Origin: Sphingobium nicotianae
GTDB lineage: Bacteria; Pseudomonadota; Alphaproteobacteria; Sphingomonadales; Sphingomonadaceae
Assembly: GCF_018603885.1 (NCBI RefSeq)
Contig: NZ_JAHGAW010000001.1
Coordinates: 1 to 64,000, forward strand
Length of the DNA stretch: 64,000 nucleotides
Reading direction: 5' to 3'
Below the pieces are notes generated by a model. That model was not told the origin of the DNA. It did no database searches and was given only the letters and a program-made list of their open reading frames with translations. Of the stretch, positions 59,893-64,000 are shown in pieces (positions within the stretch are counted from its first letter, which is position 1; every line of letters begins with the position of its first letter). The translations under genes were made by a program, and so were the position numbers.

Positions 59893-60977
59893 GCGCGCTG
59901 ACGGCCGGTCGCTTCGACGCGCTGCGGTTGATCCGTACGCGCCATGTGGGACCAGTGGCATTCCGGCAATTGCTGGCGCGTTTTGGCAATGCGAGCGCGG
60001 CTCTGGACGCTTTGCCCGATCTTTCCGCGCGTGGAGGGGCGCTGGGATTCCGTGCGGCTGACCGGCGCGCCGTCGAGGCCGAATGCGAGCGTGTCTATCG
60101 TCTCGGCGCCCGCTACTGCTTCCTTGGCGAACCCGACTATCCGCCGCTGCTCGCGGAGGCGGACGGTGCACCACCCGCGCTGATCCTGCGTGGCGACATG
60201 GCACTGGCGGCCCGGCGATGCGTGGCGATCGTTGGCGCGCGCAATGCCTCTGCGGCCGCCGTCCGGCTCGCACGTGAGTTGGCCCATGGGCTGGCGGCGG
60301 TCGACATAGTGGTCGTCTCCGGGCTTGCACGAGGGATCGACACCGCGGCGCATAACGGCGCCGGACCGTTGTCGACGATTGCGGTCATCGGATCGGGCAT
60401 CGATGTCGTTTTCCCGCCGGAGAATGCCGAACTGCAAGAGCGCATCGCCGTTGAAGGCTTGCTCCTTACCGAACTGCCACCGGGGGCGGAACCGCTGGCC
60501 CGGCATTTTCCGGCGCGCAACAGAATTATCGCGTGGATGAGCCTCGGCACGGTGGTGGTCGAGGCGGCGCCACGCTCAGGTTCGCTGCTTACGGCGCGGC
60601 TTGCCGGAGAGGAAGGGCGGGACGTGATGGCCGTGCCCGGCTTTCCCGCCGATCCCCGCGCGCAAGGGTGTAACAGTCTGATCCGAGAAGGCGCGACCCT
60701 GGTGCAGAGCGCCGCCGACATCATCGAGGCAATCGGTGCGATCGATCAGCGTGCCTTGCGCTCGCCCTGCAGCCCCTATGCCGGGGAGCTGCCTTCCGAT
60801 TTGGCGGACAGGGAGCGTCGAGCAGTCCGCGCGCTGCTCAGCCTCAGTCCGGTCTCGGTCGATGAACTCATCCGCCAGTCTGGACTTGCGCCGGCACTGG
60901 TTCAGACCGCACTGCTGGAGCTGGAAATTGCCGGTCATCTCCGCCGGCATGCCGGCGGGCGTGTCAGCCTATCCTGA
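59889..60977 (+). CDS. dprA: DNA-processing protein DprA
   Basis: Loads RecA on incoming single-stranded DNA during transformation. 362 residues: N-terminal SAM-like region, the Rossmann core with CVAIVGARNASAAAVRLARE, VVSGLARGIDTAAH, TIAVIGSGIDVVFPPEN and FPARNRIIAWMSLGTVVVEA, and a C-terminal winged-helix-like domain (LLSLSPVSVDELIRQSGLAP). Coupled to plsY by 4 bp. No other competence genes are in the window, so natural transformation cannot be concluded. Confidence 0.95.
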   Translation: MSALTAGRFDALRLIRTRHVGPVAFRQLLARFGNASAALDALPDLSARGGALGFRAADRRAVEAECERVYRLGARYCFLGEPDYPPLLAEADGAPPALILRGDMALAARRCVAIVGARNASAAAVRLARELAHGLAAVDIVVVSGLARGIDTAAHNGAGPLSTIAVIGSGIDVVFPPENAELQERIAVEGLLLTELPPGAEPLARHFPARNRIIAWMSLGTVVVEAAPRSGSLLTARLAGEEGRDVMAVPGFPADPRAQGCNSLIREGATLVQSAADIIEAIGAIDQRALRSPCSPYAGELPSDLADRERRAVRALLSLSPVSVDELIRQSGLAPALVQTALLELEIAGHLRRHAGGRVSLS

Positions 60978-61229
60978 CCGGACAAATATGCACCGCCGCG
61001 ATCAGCGTGACGGTTGTGCGCGAATCCGCGGCGATATTCAAGGAGACCGGTCGCCTGATTCTACTCGATCGCCTGACGTTCGCCGCCTTCATTACTCGCT
61101 ATGTCGTCGCCGTTGCCGTCTGGCATTTGAGTGCGCTGTCCCTTGAGGTGGAGATTTCGGAGGCTTGACGTTCTTCGGTCGACGCTTTCACACTCGCGCG
61201 TACACGTGAGGAAGGTTACCGAAAGCCCC

Positions 61230-63794
61230 ATGCAACTCGTCATTGTCGAATCGCCGGCCAAGGCCAAGACCATCGAAAAATATCTGGGAGGGGACTATCG
61301 GGTCCTGGCGTCCTACGGCCATGTCCGCGACTTGCCGCCTAAGGATGGTTCGGTCGATCCCGACGACGGCTTCTCGATGGCCTGGGAAAATTATGGCGAC
61401 AAGGCCAAGCAGCTCAAGGCGATCACCGATCTTGCCAAGGGGGCCGACCGGCTGATCCTTGCCACTGACCCTGATCGCGAGGGCGAGGCGATCTCGTGGC
61501 ATGTGCAGGAAGTGCTGCGCCAGAAGAAGGCGCTGCCCAAGGACGTCGAGCGCGTCACCTTCAACGCGATTACCAAGGCCACGATTACCGAGGCGATGAA
61601 GCATCCGCGCGAGCTGGATACGGATTTGATCGACGCCTATCGCGCCCGTCGCGCGCTGGACTATCTGGTCGGCTTCACGCTGTCGCCCGTGCTCTGGCGC
61701 AAGCTGCCCGGCGCCAAATCGGCCGGGCGCGTGCAGTCCGTGGCTTTGCGACTCGTTGTGGAGCGTGAGCGGGAGATCGAGGCGTTCGTGCCGCAGGAAT
61801 ATTGGTCGGTGGCGGCCGATCTTGAGCAGGGCGGACAGGGGTTTGAGGCGCGACTGGTGCGCTGGCGCGGCGAGAAGGTTGATCGTCTCACGATCGGCAA
61901 GGAGGGCGATGCGCTCGCCGCGAAGGCCGACGTCGAAGCCGGGCGCTTCACGGTCGCGTCGGTCGAGACCAAGCCCGCGACCCGTAATCCGCCGCCGCCC
62001 TTCACCACCTCGACTCTGCAGCAGGAAGCCGCACGCAAGCTCGGCCTCTCCGCCAGCGACACGATGCGCGTTGCCCAGCAGCTCTATGAGGACGGTGCGA
62101 TCACCTACATGCGCACCGATGGCGTGCAGATGGATTCGAGCGCCATCTCGGCTGCGCGCAAGGCGATCGCGGATCGTTATGACGCTGGTTATCTGCCGGA
62201 CAAGCCGCGCGTCTATCAGACCAAGGCGAAGAATGCCCAGGAAGCGCATGAAGCGATCCGCCCGACCGAGTTCACCCGGCAGACGGTCGGCTCTGGTGTC
62301 CATGCCAAGCTTTACGATCTCATTTTCAAGCGCGCTTTGGCGAGCCAGATGGCGTCCGCGCGAATGGAAAGGACCAGCATTGAGCTGACTGACGGCACGG
62401 GCCAGCATGCGTTGCGGGCAACGGGGCAGGTCGTGCTCTTCCCTGGCTTTCTCGCGCTCTATGAGGAAGGGCGTGATGACGCCGAAGATGAGGATGGCAA
62501 GCTGCTGCCCTTGCTGAAAGCGGGCGATCAGCCGGCGAAAAAGGCCGTGCGCGCCGAGCAGCATTTTACCCAGCCGCCGCCGCGCTACAGCGAAGCGAGC
62601 TTGGTCAAGCGGCTGGAGGAATTGGGCATCGGCCGCCCGTCGACTTATGCTTCGACGCTGCAGACGCTCAAGGACCGCGACTATGTCCGGATCGAGAAGA
62701 ACCGCTTTTTCGCCGAGGAGAGCGGCAAGCTGGTGACGGCTTTTTTGGAGCGTTTCTTCGAGCGTTATGTCGCTTATGATTTCACGGCCGGTCTGGAAGA
62801 CGAGCTCGACGAGATTTCCGGCGGCCGGGCGCAATGGCAGCAGGTGCTCGAGGCTTTCTGGCGCGACTTCAAACCCAAGACCGCCGAGATCATGGAGCTC
62901 AAGCCCTCGGAAGTCACCGCGCAACTCGACGAGTTCCTGGCGCCAATGCTGTTCCCCGACAAGGGCGATGGCAGCGATCCGCGCCTGTGCCCGCTCTGCA
63001 AGGAGGGGCGTCTGTCGCTGCGCGGCGGCCGTTATGGCGCGTTCATCGCCTGCTCCAATTATCCCGAGTGCAAATATACCCGCAAGTTCGGCCAGCCCGG
63101 CGGCAGCGATGGCGCGGCGGAATCGAACGGTCCCGAGGAACTTGGCAAGCATCCCGAGACCGGCGAGCCGATCCTGCGCAAGGCCGGGCGCTTCGGCCCC
63201 TATATCGAGACGGTCAGCGGCGACGAGACGAAGCGCGCCTCGATCCCCAAGGATCTGCCGGACGGCGAACTGACGCTCGACTGGGCGGCGAAGCTGCTCT
63301 CGCTGCCCCGCACGGTCGGCGATCATCCGGACACCGGCAAGCCGATCACGGCGAGCATCGGACGCTATGGCCCCTATCTGGCGCATGACGGCAAATATGC
63401 CCGGCTCGCTTCGACCGCCGAGGTGTTCGAGACCGGCATGAATGCCGCCGTCGCCAAGCTCGCCGATGCCGCCAATCGCGGCGGGGCGCGGCGTGGCACG
63501 GAGCCACTCAAGGTGCTGGGCGCGCATCCGCGCACCGAGGCGGAGATCAAGCTGATGGCTGGCCGCTTCGGTCCCTATGTAACCGATGGCACGACCAACG
63601 CGACCTTGCCCAAGACGATTGCGCCAGAAGAGCTGACGCTCGAGGAAGCGGCGCAGCTCATCGACGCGCGGGCAGCGGCCGCGCCGGCGAAGAAGAGCAA
63701 GGGCAAAGCGAAGAAAACGGCGCCGAAGAAAACCGCAGCCAAACCCAAACCCAAGGCCAAGGCGGCGCTAAAGGCGAAGAAGGCGGCAGGATAG
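61230..63794 (+). CDS. topA: DNA topoisomerase I
   Basis: Relaxes negative supercoils. 854 residues: Toprim domain MQLVIVESPAKAKTIEKYLG through ATDPDREGEAISWHV, the active-site tyrosine (about 293) in AITYMRTDGVQMDS, one C4 zinc finger (CPLCKEGRLSLRGG...CSNYPEC, near residue 587-615), three GR(F/Y)GPY repeats in the C-terminal half, and a Lys/Ala-rich basic tail of about 45 residues typical of alphaproteobacteria. ATG 61230 is the family start; GAGGAAGG lies 14 bases upstream, a long spacing, and a GTG at 61207 is a possible alternative. Confidence 0.97.
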   Translation: MQLVIVESPAKAKTIEKYLGGDYRVLASYGHVRDLPPKDGSVDPDDGFSMAWENYGDKAKQLKAITDLAKGADRLILATDPDREGEAISWHVQEVLRQKKALPKDVERVTFNAITKATITEAMKHPRELDTDLIDAYRARRALDYLVGFTLSPVLWRKLPGAKSAGRVQSVALRLVVEREREIEAFVPQEYWSVAADLEQGGQGFEARLVRWRGEKVDRLTIGKEGDALAAKADVEAGRFTVASVETKPATRNPPPPFTTSTLQQEAARKLGLSASDTMRVAQQLYEDGAITYMRTDGVQMDSSAISAARKAIADRYDAGYLPDKPRVYQTKAKNAQEAHEAIRPTEFTRQTVGSGVHAKLYDLIFKRALASQMASARMERTSIELTDGTGQHALRATGQVVLFPGFLALYEEGRDDAEDEDGKLLPLLKAGDQPAKKAVRAEQHFTQPPPRYSEASLVKRLEELGIGRPSTYASTLQTLKDRDYVRIEKNRFFAEESGKLVTAFLERFFERYVAYDFTAGLEDELDEISGGRAQWQQVLEAFWRDFKPKTAEIMELKPSEVTAQLDEFLAPMLFPDKGDGSDPRLCPLCKEGRLSLRGGRYGAFIACSNYPECKYTRKFGQPGGSDGAAESNGPEELGKHPETGEPILRKAGRFGPYIETVSGDETKRASIPKDLPDGELTLDWAAKLLSLPRTVGDHPDTGKPITASIGRYGPYLAHDGKYARLASTAEVFETGMNAAVAKLADAANRGGARRGTEPLKVLGAHPRTEAEIKLMAGRFGPYVTDGTTNATLPKTIAPEELTLEEAAQLIDARAAAAPAKKSKGKAKKTAPKKTAAKPKPKAKAALKAKKAAG

Positions 63795-63798
63795 AAGT

Positions 63799-63826
63799 CG
63801 TCATCCCTGCTTGCGTCGGGATGACG
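63799..63826. repeat. Palindrome after topA (CGTCATCCC type)
   Basis: CGTCATCCC (63799-63807) and GGGATGACG (63818-63826) form a perfect 9-bp stem with a 10-base loop, 5 bp after the topA stop. No T-run follows. It belongs to the same repeat class as 39237-39264. Confidence 0.7.
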
Positions 63827-63897
63827 GTGGTGGTTCGTGGCGCCTTGCGCTCGCGCACGCTTTGTCGCAGCCTGTCCGCCGGCCGAAGGGGATTGTC

Positions 63898-64000
63898 ATG
63901 CGACCGATCAGTTTGCTGCCATGCGCCATGTCATTGCTGCTCGCGTCGAGCGTTCTCGCCCAGGTCCCGAAGGATCAACTCGCCCACCCGCCCGCTGACG
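63898..64000 (+). CDS. Exported protein, 5' end only
   Basis: ATG 63898 with AAGGGG about 8 bases upstream opens a frame that runs off the window. The visible 34 residues begin MRPISLLPCAMSLLLASSVL and continue AQVPKDQLAHPPAD: a signal peptide with likely cleavage after LA-Q, or a lipoprotein-free export signal. Too little is visible to name the family. Confidence 0.6.
   Translation, partial: MRPISLLPCAMSLLLASSVLAQVPKDQLAHPPAD

Noticed and set aside
60978..61229. Possible short gene between dprA and topA
   Set aside because: No frame with a ribosome site or conserved pattern; treated as the topA promoter region.

Overview
The window is a stretch of an alphaproteobacterial chromosome, most likely from the order Sphingomonadales (Sphingomonas or a close relative). 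The reasons are high GC with many GTG/TTG starts; two proteins ending in the PEPxxWA-type sorting signal common in sphingomonads; an alphaproteobacterial cysteine-free L31; an NDUFA12-type complex I subunit and a DUF2155 lipoprotein; and a bamA-ompH-fabZ cluster without lpxD or lpxA, as expected of bacteria that carry glycosphingolipids instead of lipid A. It is almost entirely core chromosome: no rRNA, no CRISPR array and no prophage. The one clear mobile element is the right end of an IS3-family insertion at the left edge, which has truncated a cupin gene.

Layout. 1-4852: IS end, cupin relic, a CPA2 antiporter/APC permease pair and icd (minus strand). 5037-18493: a long plus-strand block of envelope and translation genes: psd-pssA, rpsB-tsf, pyrH-frr, then uppS-cdsA-dxr-rseP-bamA-ompH-fabZ and rpmE. 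18601-31268 (minus): a PEPxxWA-CTERM protein with an IgGFc-binding-type domain, rpoC, rpoB, sodC, a methylthioadenosine-type nucleosidase and apt. 31421-37545: rplL-rplJ and rplA-rplK on the minus strand, interleaved with uncharacterised exported or membrane proteins, a retropepsin-like protease and a second PEPxxWA-CTERM protein. 37741-49148: accessory genes in both orientations (MarR-GNAT pair, RidA, HPP membrane protein, RNase AS-like exonuclease, spermidine synthase-like protein, AAHS-type MFS transporter, ASCH-like protein, quinohemoprotein alcohol dehydrogenase, hydrolase, small membrane proteins). 49168-50149: nusG, secE and tRNA-Trp (minus). 50224-58053: hydrolase, aat, recX-DUF192-NDUFA12-DUF2155, a fatty acyl-AMP ligase and a GGDEF/EAL protein. 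58373-64000: orphan ParA, plsY-dprA, topA and the start of an exported protein.

How the genes work together. psd/pssA, cdsA, plsY and fabZ cover fatty-acid and phospholipid synthesis; uppS and dxr feed undecaprenyl carrier and isoprenoid synthesis; rseP, bamA and ompH handle outer-membrane assembly and stress. rpsB-tsf, frr, rpmE, rplKA, rplJL, rpoBC, secE-nusG and tRNA-Trp are transcription/translation core. The usual tRNA-Trp-secE-nusG-rplKAJL-rpoBC order and strand are kept, but the operon is broken into four separately terminated units by other genes.

Most interesting leads: the 196-bp antisense overlap between aat and the DUF2155 gene; the IgGFc-binding-type PEPxxWA-CTERM protein; the compound palindrome between rpoB and rpoC; the split rpo/ribosomal operon; the missing lpx genes; and a perfect 16-bp palindrome abutting the start codon of a MarR gene. 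I found no convincing multi-gene system of a wholly unknown kind. The uncharacterised membrane proteins around rplA/rplJ and in the low-GC islet at 47.4-49.1 kb are the best places to look.
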